A stretch of DNA of 64,000 nt, from positions 61,408,547-61,472,546 of the forward strand of contig CM060194.1 in NCBI GenBank assembly GCA_030549335.1, given 5' to 3'. The notes beneath the pieces were generated by a model. That model saw only the letters and a program-made list of their open reading frames with translations. It did not search any database and was not told the origin of the DNA. Position numbers and translations under genes: made by a program. Positions 34,930 to 45,775 of this stretch are shown in pieces (position 1 is the stretch's first letter; each line of letters opens with the position of its first letter). The stretch comes from Pontederia crassipes. Taxonomy: Eukaryota; Streptophyta; Magnoliopsida; Commelinales; Pontederiaceae.

Positions 34930-37307
34930 TCATGTCAACTTCTCCTTCACCACCATCATCGTTTCTTGGAACTTGGGTGTGTCATTATATTTTGAAGTAA
35001 AGTTTGACACCTCCTCAATGAAATATGCTTCACATATGGAGCCTTCAATTTTTGTCTTATTCTTCGCCTTCATTTTCAAATATAACATGCACCTTTCGAA
35101 AGGATACATCCATCGATACTGAACCGGACCAGCAATTTTTTTCATATGAAAGATGTACAATCAAATGTTCCATCACATCAAAGAAAGAAGGAGGAAATAT
35201 CTTCTCAGTCTTGCACACGGTAATCACAATAGAAGCCTCTAACCGAGATATGTCTTCTTTCCGAACGATGGATGCACAAAGCTCTTTAAAGAACATAGAC
35301 AATTCTGTTAAAACCTCCCAGATGGCCTTTGACAAAAGTTTCTTTAAAGGCAATTAGAAGCAGCCTTTGCATAAAAATATGACAATCATGACTCTTCATC
35401 CCGTGTATCTTCCTATTGTCCAAGTTAAAATAACAAGATATGTTTGATACATATCCGTCGGGAAATTTCAATTGATTTACTCATTTGAAAACCACTTTTC
35501 TTTGATCATTGCTCAAGACATAAGTAGCTTTTGGCTTTTTGCATTTACCATTTTGAAAATGAATGATATCTAACTCTGGTCTTTTGCATATTAATTTCAT
35601 GTCTTCGCGAGTTTGTATGCTATCCTTTGTTCTTCCTTTAACATCCATAATAATGTTGAAGATGTTGTCAAATACGTTCTTCTCCACATGCATGACGTCC
35701 AAGTTATGACGTACCAAGTTTGAAGACCAATAAGGTAACTCCCATAAAATACTTCTTTTCTCTCAATTATGTTCACTTCCAAAGTCAATTTGCTTATAAC
35801 TACCGGCCTTTAGTCCGAATGAGACTTCACTAAGCTTGTTTACTTGCTCTAGCAATCTTCTCCTGTCAAATGAGTTGGACACAAAGTGTTCTCGGATGTA
35901 TTTTTTTTAAATGAGTTTCGATCACGGCGCATCGAATTCTCCAATGGCAGAAACAAAAGAACATCCTATGACAATCAAACCATTAAACTTTCCTATAATT
36001 TTTCAAATAAAAGAATTTCGTATTCTTTCCACATATGGGACAAGCAAATTTTCCTTTTGTACTCCAACCACTCAACATTCCATATGCCAAAAAATCACTT
36101 ATGGTCCACATTAATGCGGCTCTCATAATGAAATTTTGCTTTTTAGATTTGTCATATGTAACCACGCCATCCTCGTCAATCAAAGGTCTTAAGTAAACAT
36201 CTAAACTTTTACCAGGAGATCGAGGACCCGGGATGATACAAGTAAGCAATATATTCTCTCGTCTCATACACATGCTTGGAGGAAAATTATACGGTGTCAC
36301 AAAAATAGGCCAACATGAATAAGCAGTACTCGATGAGCCAAATGGGTTGAAGCCATCGGTGCAAAGTCCTAATCTAACATTGCGTGATTCTGCAGAAAAA
36401 TCCGAATGAAGTGCATCAAATTGTCTCCATGCCTCTGCATTCGAAGGATGTGTAATTGAATTTGGATCTTCACGTGCCCCTTCTTTGTGCCACCTCATAA
36501 ATGATGCAGTTTTTTCAGAAAGAAATAGTCGTTGTAATCTTGGAAGGATCGGAAAGTATCTAAATATTTCATTTGCCACATTTTTTTTGAACTTTGAGTA
36601 TTCTTTTTCGGCTTGAATCTGGGCTCGCCACAAATAGAACAACTCATAAGTGAGTTGTTTTCCTTGTAGTACAATATGCAATGATTGCAGCATGCATCAA
36701 TCTTCTGATATTCCAACCCTAAATCTCTCATCAACCGTTTGCACTTGTAAAACTTTCTCGGTAATTTCTCAGAAACTGGAAGCATACTCTTAATAATGGC
36801 AAGCATCCGGTCAAAACAACTTTCGCTCATATTAAATTCTGATTTTAAGTTCATTAGTTGTGCCTCTTCGAGAAGATTATAAAACTTAGAAGCCGAAGGA
36901 TTCGGATCTTCTTCAATCGATGTTTCACCAACATTTTCTCATAACATTGCATTTAGTATCATGTCCCTGTACGGATTGCTCGAGTCGCCCACAACGGTAT
37001 CTACATTACTTATTTCTTTAGCCCATCTTTCTTCGCCATGAAAGAACCAATTGGTGTATGTAAGTAAGAAATCGTTGTAATATAAATCCTTCTGCACATC
37101 ATATCTTACTTTCCGCTGATAACATTTGCACTTCCGGCATGGACATAAGATTTCGCCATATGAAGAAGCAACACCTTCATTTTGATATGCCACATTAATG
37201 AATTCATCAACACCATCCTTATATTTTTCAGTTATGACGCCATGTTTATCCTTCCAACGACGAATCCAACTACGATCTGGCTTTATCATTTCTGTAACGG
37301 AGAACAT
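34930..37307 (-). pseudogene. CACTA tnp2-family transposase, copy 1, disabled
   Basis: Reading leftward from 37307: a transposase-associated domain (PDRSWIRRWKDKHG, then CPCRKCKCYQRK), the tnp2 core (CNHCILYYKEN and CSICGEPRFKP, then FRYFPILPRLQRLFLS, MRWHKEGAREDPN, DGFNPFGSSSTAYSCWPI, NILLTCIIPGPRSPGKSLDV), a later segment with DVMHVEKNVFDNIF, and a DUF4218 region (GMKSHDCHIFMQRLLLIAF, GPVQYRWMYPFERCM). Disablements: an in-frame TGA at 36939-36941, a one-base shift in an A-run near 36604, several frame changes between 35983 and 35720, and one more base at about 35340 in the DUF4218 part. The intact gene would supply the transposase. An AG acceptor near 37288 suggests that the first intron lies in the adjacent AT-rich repeat block. 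Confidence 0.88.
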
Positions 37308-37344
37308 TAAGCCAAGTAAGAAATTTCTTGTACTTGAAACGTGT

Positions 37345-37815
37345 GATTTTGAACTAACGAATTAAGTCCAAAATCACATATTTCAAGTAATACTTAACTT
37401 AAGTACTACTTAACTTAATTCATAACATGAATAAGTAATACTTAACTTAAGTACATGAATTACTTCATAAGTTAACTTAACAATTAACATAAGTTAGCTT
37501 AACTTAAGTAATACTTAATAAGTAATACTAATTAACTTGATCCAAAGATATGATAATTAACATAAGTACTACTTAAGTTAATTCATAACATGAATAAGTA
37601 ATACTAATTAACTTGATCCAAAGAGATGATAATTAACTTAAGAACTACTTAAGTTAATTCATAACATGATCCAAAGAGATGAATAAGTAATACTAACTTG
37701 ATCCAAAGAGATGATAATTCACTTACGTACTACTTAATTTAACATGATAATAACATGAATAAGTAATACTTAACTTAACATGAATAATTAATTTAATTTA
37801 ACTTCATGCATTAAT
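37345..37815. repeat. AT-rich minisatellite inside CACTA (probable intron)
   Basis: Degenerate tandem units built on AACTTAAGTACTACTTAA, ATAACATGAATAAGTAATAC and TTGATCCAAAGAGATGATAA recur across about 470 bp. The same block is present at 45303-45773 in the second copy. Confidence 0.8.
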
Positions 37816-37817
37816 AA

Positions 37818-38417
37818 TTAACTTAATTTACATGGTGGCGGGCTAGTACCTTCGGCGAAGGGCGGAGGGCGGCCGAGACGACAGTGGAGGCGGTGGGCAG
37901 TGGCGGCGAAGGAGGACGTCGGCGGCGGTGGAGGACGTCGGCGGCGGTGGAGGACGTCGGAGGGCAGAGTCGGCGGCGGTGGAGGACGTCGGCGGCGATG
38001 GAGGGAGGACGAGGCGGCGGTGGACGCGACGGGCGGCGGTGGAGGCGGAGGCGAAGAGCGGAGGGCGGACGACGCGGCGGAGGACGCGACGGATGGCGGT
38101 GGAGGAGGAGGCGGCGAACCGTCGGGGAGGGCGGAGGAGGAGGACGTCAGCGGCGGTGGAGGACGTCGGCGGTGGTGGAGAACGTCGACGGCGGTGGAGG
38201 GAGGACTCGGAGGGCGGACGAGGCTGCGATGGACGCGAAGGGCGGCGATGGAGGCGGAGGGTGGCAGAGGCGAAAAGCGGAGGGCGGACGAGGCGGCGAA
38301 GGACGTGACGGACGATGGTGGAGGAGGAGGCGGCGAACCGTCGGGGAGGGCGGAGGAGGAGGAGGAGGCGACGAAGGGCGACGGTGAATGCAGAGGGCGA
38401 CAGTGGAGGGCGGTCAA
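37818..38417 (-). CDS. GC-rich Pro/Ser/Arg low-complexity ORF in CACTA, copy 1 (199 aa), uncertain
   Basis: A 750-bp block (37840-38600) is built of GGCGGTGGAGGACGTCGG-type words and keeps several frames open on both strands. The minus-strand frame encodes a proline/serine/arginine-rich protein and lies just upstream of the tnp2 gene on the same strand, so it could be a 5' exon or leader of tnp2, with a possible donor (GAAG/GTACTAG) near 37840. The plus-strand frames (glycine/arginine-rich) are equally long, so coding cannot be proven. It may simply be a CpG-rich promoter or spacer of the element. Confidence 0.3.
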   Translation of the reverse strand: MTALHCRPLHSPSPFVASSSSSALPDGSPPPPPPSSVTSFAASSALRFSPLPPSASIAALRVHRSLVRPPSPPSTAVDVLHHRRRPPPPLTSSSSALPDGSPPPPPPPSVASSAASSALRSSPPPPPPPVASTAASSSLHRRRRPPPPPTLPSDVLHRRRRPPPPPTSSFAATAHRLHCRLGRPPPFAEGTSPPPCKLS

Positions 38418-38639
38418 ATGCAGAGGGCGACAGAGGCGAAGGGCGGAGGCGGCGGTCGTCGGGCGTCGGACGTCGGGCGAAGGCCGGAGGCAGCAGTGGA
38501 AGGCGTCGGAGGTCGGGCGTCGGAGGTCGGGAGTCGGGCGACGGGCGTCGGGGCGCGTCAGAGGTCAGGCGTCAGACCGCGTCGGGCGTCGGGGCGCGAT
38601 GTAAACATTAAACAATAAAAAGTGAAAACGAAGAAGAGG

Positions 38640-40655
38640 AGTTAGGGATTTAAGTAATCTTTAGCGTCGCACAATAACGAGATGCTACATAGACTCCATG
38701 TAGGCGCCAAAACTGTCACAATTCGGCTAGAGCGACACTATAGAGAAGCTAATGTGTCGCTAAGACAACGTAGCGACACCATCGCGTCGTCGGGCCGTCG
38801 CAATTGTGTAGCGTCGCAATATTGCGACTCCATTGAGACGCTCAATAAAAGTTTTTTTAAATTTCTTTAGTATGTATATAATTTTATTTATCAATGTAAC
38901 ATCTCATCGCATTATGCTCCGTTCCAATTGTTTTATTTTCTTTCGATAATCTATCATGTATGTATACAAAATTATAAATATGTATGTATATGTGTATATA
39001 ACACAATTGTTTGTGTATATATATACATATGTCATATATGCGTACGTATATACAAATGTGTTTCATCTATGTGTATTATAAATATATATGTGTATGTATA
39101 TGTCTACACATATATATAGATAACATGTATACGTATACGTATTCGAAGTGAATATATATATATATATATATATGTATGTATTTGTTTATATGTGTCAGAG
39201 TAGGTTATAATAATATGTATCTATGCACTTATTATATATAGGTATCAACATATACGCGTATTTATATGTCTATATGTGCCCGATTGAGTGACGGGTAAAA
39301 AGTCGGTTATGGAGGCACAATACAGACGTCATTGAGTCGCTAGATTCATTTAGCGACTCCGTAGCGCCGAACTAGCATCTCAAACAATATGGCGTCTCGA
39401 ACATGCGACTCTAGAGAGAAGCCCATGGTGTCATCATAGCGTCGACAATAGCTTCGGCGCTCGTTAAATGCTAGGTGGACGCTATTGTGTATCTACTGGG
39501 ACGCTAACGTATCACTCACTTAATCAACCATCGTAATCTCATGATTAAGTATATAATAATAATATATGCATAATTAAGATATTATATATATTATATGTAT
39601 ACATAACATAAATAATATAGGTAAAAAATTATATATTTAGGAACACTCTTATTATGTAAAAATACATATATATATAATCGTGTAATTAATACATATATAT
39701 ATGTTGATATTATGCTATTGATAATATGTTTATAATCGTGTACTTAATGCTAATATAATTTAATGAATTTATTGATTGACATATAGTATATATAATATAG
39801 TGTTTAAATATATACAATAGCGTCTCATTAGCTTCTCCTTTGTTTGAGACGTCATATAGTGTCGCTTCACAGTCTTCATACATGAGACGCTAGTGTCGCG
39901 TCTAAAGTGGTCGACGACAAAACGCATTAAGAATAGTGGCGCGAAATAATAGCGTCTACGTAGCGTCTCGATCACAGCACTAGAGAGTTAACGTCAACCC
40001 GGTCGCTAAATAGCTAAGAAGACGTATAATTAAGATATATGCATAATAAAGATATTATATCTATTATATATGTATAGATAACATAGATAATATAGGAAAA
40101 AATTTATATATTTAGGAACACTCTTATCATGTAAAAATACATATACATATATAATCGTGTAATTAATACATCTATATGTTGATATTATGCTATTGATAAT
40201 ATGTCGATAATCATGTAATTAATACTAATATAATATTTAATGAATTTATTGATTGACATATAGTATATATAATATAGTGTTTAAATATATACTATAGCGT
40301 CTCATTAACGTCTCTTTCGATTGAGACGCCATGTAGCGTCGCTTTAGAGTCTTCACACATGCGACGCTAGTTTCGCGTCTAACGTTGTCGACGCCATAAC
40401 GGCGCTAGGTACTACCGCGCATTTGCGATTCCTGACGGGAAAAAATAACGTCAACGTAGCGTCTCGATTGCGCTACTTTTAACGTCAACTCTCTGAGTAG
40501 CTAGGAAGACGCTAGTGAGACGCTATTGAGAGGCAAGTGGTGTATGATACTGGTGACGCTAAAGAAGCGCAATGTAGGCGCTAGTGGCATCTTTATAGCG
40601 TCACATGCTTTTGAGGCGCTACATGGCGTCGCTAATCGCCAATTTTCTTGTAGTG
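38640..40655. repeat. CACTA subterminal region, right, with internal 477-bp direct repeat
   Basis: Dense TAGCGTC, GACGCTA and GCGTCTC words occur at 38660-38850, 39330-39510, 39820-40010 and 40300-40630, separated by very AT-rich TA/GTAT simple sequence (38880-39260). Two direct copies of a block of about 477 bp lie at about 39540-40015 and 40016-40500; for example TTGATATTATGCTATTGATA recurs with that spacing. Subterminal repeats are expected TNPA-binding sites. Confidence 0.8.
40628..40655. repeat. CACTA terminal inverted repeat, right
   Basis: This ends CCAATTTTCTTGTAGTG and is the inverted partner of 30671-30698. It is followed by the ATA target duplication at 40656-40658. Confidence 0.95.
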
Positions 40656-40658
40656 ATA

Positions 40659-41454
40659 TGTGCTGCAAACTAAAGAAGGAAAGACTGAGGTTCGATCCAA
40701 TGGCTTACATCTTTGCTCTGACTCCTTGATCTTAAAGCACTTAGAGTTTCACTATCTTCTCTTTTTTTATAGAAAATTGCGTTTTTAGTTACACCATCTT
40801 CTTAGCTCAAGAGACAACAGTAAGTGATATTGAGGAGTTATGCATACTTTGTACTTATGTTCAGTATGCATTTATTCCATGACTTGCTATGACATCATGT
40901 TCAAACACATGCTTTATTGTTAAAATATAACTTTTATGATTCTCCTCATTCATCTTGTAAAAGATGATAATCCACGTTCCTGGGACATACTGCTTCGTTT
41001 GATTATTTTTCATGTAAAGATTTCAGCGGACAAGCAGGTAGATGCCCCAATCTACACACTTAAGACAAATTTAAGGAAGACACCACATGGAGGTATGCAA
41101 GTATATATTCCCACCGTGACACTTAGTTGAATTTCAGAGAAGGTGATGCAATTAAAAAAGACAGCATGTCCAAAGTAGTAAAGAGCTCGAGGAAAATATC
41201 TTTCCACATTAGACTCACATATTCCCTTATACTAGAAGAAGGAACTTTCCTCTACATTTTATGGGCATATGTGCACAAAAGAGTAGTTAAAAGAGCTGGA
41301 CAGATAACAAGCTAATATTGAGACAACTAAGAAAGAACCACAAGCACATTTTTTACGGATTACAATCCTTCACAATTTCATATGACATTTGCGATGGTTA
41401 AGAAAATCCTTCAGAATTATCAATGGTCAAAATGTTCATGGCTATACTAATGAG
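40659..41454. other. CACTA right flank, copy 1; broken version of a 125-codon frame
   Basis: This is an older repeat into which the CACTA element inserted. Plus-strand frames at 40936-41130 and 41127-41315 are the two halves of one 125-codon frame that is still open in copy 2 (48950-49327); here two extra T bases near 41121 shift the frame. I do not recognise the product. Confidence 0.5.
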
Positions 41455-42190
41455 AAAATCCATCGATAATTTATCGACGACGTACCGACGGATGCCTTCA
41501 TAATTACTGACGGATATCATATACGTCGATCATTCCGAAGGGTAGATGCATTGAAAAATATATTTATAATAAAATATATATAATATAATATAAGCATATG
41601 ATAATATTTTAATATTAACATTTTCGAAGGATAGAATAGTCAAAAATTAAACTAATAATAATGTATGGATAATATAATATAAGCATATGTTTAATATTTT
41701 ATTATTAATGTTTTCGACAAATTCTGCCTTTAGAATTATATCCATCGGTAATTCGAAGGGTAGATCCATTAGAAATTAAATTAATAATAATGTATATATA
41801 ATATAATATAATATAATATAATATAATATAATATAATATAATATGATATAATATAATATAATATAAGCGCATGTTTAGTATCTTATTATTAATGTTTCTG
41901 ACGGGTTGCATCTTTGGAATTACCAATGGATGGAGATTTGTCAGTAATTTTGAAGGCAAAATATGTCAAAAATTAAATTAATAATATATATAATATAAGC
42001 ATAGATTTAATATTTTGTTATTAATGTTCTCAAAGGATAGACCCATCAGAATTAATAATAATAATAATAATATAAGCACATGTTTAATATTTTATTATTA
42101 ATATTTTTGGATGGTTCAGCCTTCGAAGTTACCAATAGATCAAAATTCACCGGTAATTTAGAAGGATAGACTCGTCGAAAACTATAATTT
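41455..42190. repeat. degenerate internal repeats of a CACTA-like element, with (ATATA)n microsatellite
   Basis: Four or five degenerate units, each holding a TTATTATTAATGTTTT-like word followed by GACGG/GAAGG and GGTAGA words. A perfect pentanucleotide run (ATATA) lies at 41797-41866. CCGACGG/GACGGAT words at 41480-41520 resemble the subterminal motifs near 42905-43090. Copy 2 stops within this block. Confidence 0.6.
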
Positions 42191-42870
42191 TTCTTCTACC
42201 TAATTTTTTCCGCTTCATTTTTCCTCTCTCTCCCTCTCCCTCTCCCCCTGTCTCTTTCTCATGGCTGTCCCTCTCCCTCTCCCCTCTCTCTCTCACACAC
42301 ACAACTACCCCACTCCCTTTCTCTCCCCCACTCCCTCTCTAACTCTCTCACAATTGCCCCTCTCCCCTCTCTCTATCCCTCTCCCTCTCTATCTCTCATG
42401 GTTGCGGCCATATCAGGCTCCAATGATCTTCCAGGGCTCTAGCGACGGCCTCCCTCTCCCTCTCTCTCACGATAGTGGCCAGATTAGGCTCCAAGGAACT
42501 TCCAACGATGGCCTCCCTCTCCCTCTCTCTCACGGCAGTGGCCATATCAGTCTCTGACGTCCTCCCATGATTTCGACGAACTTCCATGGCTCCGACGATG
42601 CCCTCCCTCTCCCTCTCTCTCTCGACTTCATCCGCCTAAGACCGAATCCCATCATTGGCAGCCAAATCCATCCAACTGGCACTGGATCCGATCATTGGCA
42701 GTCGGATCCAACTTGTCGATGGCAAATCCGCAGTCGGATCAGCCACCCGCAGGTCGAATCCTTACCATCGGCAATCGGATCGGATGCCCGTAGGTTCGAT
42801 CTGGCTTGCAGGCGGCTGCACATGCCGCATGTGGTCGATCTATGTAGCCAAACCTTATTTTTTTATATTT
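42183..42870 (+). repeat. CT-rich minisatellite and CATTGGCAGTCGGATC repeat block
   Basis: Positions 42215-42420 are CTCCCTCTC-rich. Positions 42400-42620 contain about four 70-bp units sharing CCTCCCTCTCCCTCTCTCTC plus GGCCATATCAG-like words. Positions 42640-42800 repeat CATTGGCAGTCGGATCC-like words. The 98- and 107-codon plus-strand frames here arise from the repeats. The block is part of the CACTA-like element ending at 43110 and is missing from copy 2. Confidence 0.6.
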
Positions 42871-43110
42871 TAAATTCTATTTTTGATTGATTAATTCCGT
42901 CAAAAAGTTTGAATCCCGTCCAAGCCTCCGACGGGTGTCGGGAGTCTTTTCGTCACCCAGTCGGAGGTTCCAACGGGTTTGTTCATCGTAAAAAATTTGT
43001 ATGACTAGGATTATTCTGACATCTTCCCATCGAAAATTAAATATTTTAACGGATTCCGTGAGATTTTTACGGATATTTGGCCATCAAAAATTATTAAAAA
43101 TGTTGTAGTG
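42871..43110. mobile_element. right end of a second, different CACTA-like element
   Basis: The sequence ends AAAATGTTGTAGTG at 43110, which on the minus strand reads CACTACAACATTTTTAATAA, a CACTA-type terminus. The preceding 200 bp carry CCGACGGG, TCGGAGG and ACGGAT words like CACTA subterminal repeats. The matching left terminus is not visible upstream, so the element is incomplete or its left end was lost. It probably includes the repeats from about 41455 onward. Confidence 0.55.
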
Positions 43111-43243
43111 GTTGTGACGGGAGCGTCCCTTCTTCTTTTCTTTTTTTCCTTTTCTTCTTTTTCTTTTGTTTATTTATAATGTGTAACTAAACTAGTCAAC
43201 TAGTGGCTGAGGGACTCATGATGGATATATTTGTTTCTAAATG
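43111..43243. other. short spacer between the two large repeat copies
   Basis: About 130 bp of CT-rich sequence ending at the junction where copy 2 begins (TTTAAAGAAC at 43244). No gene. Confidence 0.6.
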
Positions 43244-45265
43244 TTTAAAGAACATAGACAATTCTGTTAAAACCTTCCAGATGGCCTTTGACAAAAGTTC
43301 TTTAAAGGCAATTAGAAGCAGCCTTTGCATAAAAATATGACAATCATGACTCTTCATCCCGTGTATCTTCCTATTGTCCAAGTTAAAATAACAAGATATG
43401 TTTGATACATATCCGTCGGGAAATTTCAATTGATTTACTCATTTGAAAACCACTTTTCTTTGATCATTGCTCAAGACATAAGTAGCTTTTGGCTTTTTGC
43501 ATTTACCATTTTGAAAATGAATGATATCTAACTCTGGTCTTTTGCATATTAATTTCATGTCTTCGCGAGTTTGTATGCTATCTTTTGTTCTTCCTTTAAC
43601 ATCCATAATAATGTTGAAGATGTTGTCAAATACGTTCTTCTCCACATGCATGACGTCCAAGTTATGACGTACAAAGTTTGAAGACCAATAAGGTAACTCC
43701 CAAAAAATACTTCTTTTCTCTCAATTATGTTCACTTCCAAAGTCAATTTGCTTATAACTACCGGCCTTTAGTCCGAATGAGACTTCACTAAGCTTGTTTA
43801 CTTGCTCTAGCAATCTTCTCCTGTCAAATGAGTTGGACACAAAGTGTTCTCGGATGTATTTTTTTTAAATGAGTTTCGATCACGGCGCATCGAATTCTCC
43901 AATGGCAGAAACAAAAGAACATCCTATGACAATCAAACCATTAAACTTTCCTATAATTTTTCAAATAAAAGAATTTCGTATTCTTTCCACATATGGGACA
44001 AGCAAATTTTCCTTTTGTACTCCAACCACTCAACATTCCATATGCCAAAAAATCACTTATGGTCCACATTAATGCGGCTCTCATAATGAAATTTTGCTTT
44101 TTAGATTTGTCATAGGTAACCACGCCATCCTCGTCAATCAAAGGTCTTAAGTAAACATCTAAACTTTTACCAGGAGATCGAGGACCCGGGATGATACAAG
44201 TAAGCAATATATTCTCTCGTCTCATACACATGCTTGGAGGCAAATTATACGGTGTCACAAAAATAGGCCAACATGAATAAGCAGTACTCGATGAGCCAAA
44301 TGGGTTGAAGTCATCGGTGCAAAGTCCTAATCTAACATTGCGTGATTCTGCAGAAAAATCCGAATGAAGTGCATCAAATTGTCTCCATGCCTCTGCATTC
44401 GAAGGATGTGTAATTGAATTTGGATCTTCACGTGCCCCTTCTTTGTGCCACCTCATAAATGATGCAGTTTTTTCAGAAAGAAATAGTCGTTGTAATCTTG
44501 GAAGGATCGGAAAGTATCTAAATATTTCATTTGCCACATTTTTTTTGAACTTTGAGTATTCTTTTTCGGCTTGAATCTGGGCTCGCCACAAATAGAACAA
44601 CTCATAAGTGAGTTGTTTTCCTTGTAGTACAATATGCAATGATTGCAGCATGCATCAATCTTCTGATATTCCAACCCTAAATCTCTCATCAACCGTTTGC
44701 ACTTGTAAAACTTTCTCGGTAATTTCTCAGAAACTGGAAGCATACTCTTAATAATGGCAAGCATCCGGTCAAAACAACTTTCGCTCATATTAAATTCTGA
44801 TTTTAAGTTCATTAGTTGTGCCTCTTCGAGAAGATTATAAAACTTAGAAGCCGAAGGATTCGGATCTTCTTCAATCGATGTTTCACCAACATTTTCTCAT
44901 AACATTGCATTTAGTATCATGTCCCTGTACGGATTGCTCGAGTCGCCCACAACGGTATCTACATTACTTATTTCTTTAGCCCATCTTTCTTCGCCATGAA
45001 AGAACCAATTGGTGTATGTAAGTAAGAAATCGTTGTAATATAAATCCTTCTGCACATCATATCTTACTTTCCGCTGATAACATTTGCACTTCCGGCATGG
45101 ACATAAGATTTCGCCATATGAAGAAGCAACACCTTCATTTTGATATGCCACATTAATGAATTCATCAACACCATCCTTATATTTTTCAGTTATGACGCCA
45201 TGTTTATCCTTCCAACGACGAATCCAACTACGATCTGGCTTTATCATTTCTGTAACGGAGAACAT
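43244..45265 (-). pseudogene. CACTA tnp2-family transposase, copy 2, truncated and disabled
   Basis: Same domain order as copy 1 from the transposase-associated domain (45265-44897) through the tnp2 core (44812-43941) and the DVMHVEKNVFDNIF segment (43660-43439) to the first part of DUF4218 (43429-43244), where the duplication border cuts it off. It shares the in-frame TGA (44897-44899) and the A-run frameshift (near 44562) with copy 1, so those changes predate the duplication. Near 43299 it lacks the extra base that breaks copy 1. A few substitutions differ, for example TDDFNPFG here versus TDGFNPFG in copy 1. Confidence 0.88.
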
Positions 45266-45302
45266 TAAGCCAAGTAAGAAATTTCTTGTACTTGAAACGT
45301 GT

Positions 45303-45773
45303 GATTTTGAACTAACGAATTAAGTCCAAAATCACATATTTCAAGTAATACTTAACTTAAGTACTACTTAACTTAATTCATAACATGAATAAGTAATACT
45401 TAACTTAAGTACATGAATTACTTCATAAGTTAACTTAACAATTAACATAAGTTAGCTTAACTTAAGTAATACTTAATAAGTAATACTAATTAACTTGATC
45501 CAAAGATATGATAATTAACATAAGTACTACTTAAGTTAATTCATAACATGAATAAGTAATACTAATTAACTTGATCCAAAGAGATGATAATTAACTTAAG
45601 AACTACTTAAGTTAATTCATAACATGATCCAAAGAGATGAATAAGTAATACTAACTTGATCCAAAGAGATGATAATTCACTTACGTACTACTTAATTTAA
45701 CATGATAATAACATGAATAAGTAATACTTAACTTAACATGAATAATTAATTTAATTTAACTTCATGCATTAAT
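45303..45773. repeat. AT-rich minisatellite inside CACTA, copy 2
   Basis: Same units as 37345-37815. Confidence 0.8.
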
Positions 45774-45775
45774 AA

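Larger units (their letters stand above)
30671..40655 (-). mobile_element. complete CACTA (En/Spm) DNA transposon, 9985 bp
   Basis: It is bounded by 28-bp terminal inverted repeats (27 of 28 matching) that begin CACTACAAGAAAATTGGC, and by the ATA target duplication. From the right end inward it holds a subterminal region full of TAGCGTC/GACGCT words, a GC-rich block, a decayed tnp2 transposase gene, a DUF4216 region and a TNPA-like gene of many small exons; both genes run on the minus strand, so the element's 5' end is at 40655. This is the standard layout of autonomous plant CACTA elements. The tnp2 frame is broken, so the element probably depends on another source of transposase. It inserted into older repeat sequence. 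Confidence 0.93.
35285..42049 (+). repeat. large direct duplication, copy 1 (6765 bp)
   Basis: This segment is nearly identical, in the same orientation, to 43244-50076. It begins inside the DUF4218 part of tnp2, includes the whole right half of the CACTA element with its terminus at 40655, and continues 1.4 kb into the right flank, ending inside another repeat. The borders ignore the transposon ends. Confidence 0.95.

Noticed and set aside
37884..38604. Glycine/arginine-rich plus-strand frames in the CACTA GC block
   Set aside because: Open frames on both strands are explained by the CGG-type repeat; the minus-strand frame is listed only because of its position before tnp2.
40689..40698. 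GGTTCGATCC, a tRNA T-loop-like word
   Set aside because: No acceptor, D or anticodon stems can be built around it; it occurs by chance and again in copy 2.
42261..42890. 98- and 107-codon frames in the CT-rich block
   Set aside because: They arise from the CTCCCTCTC and CATTGGCAG minisatellites and have no domain.
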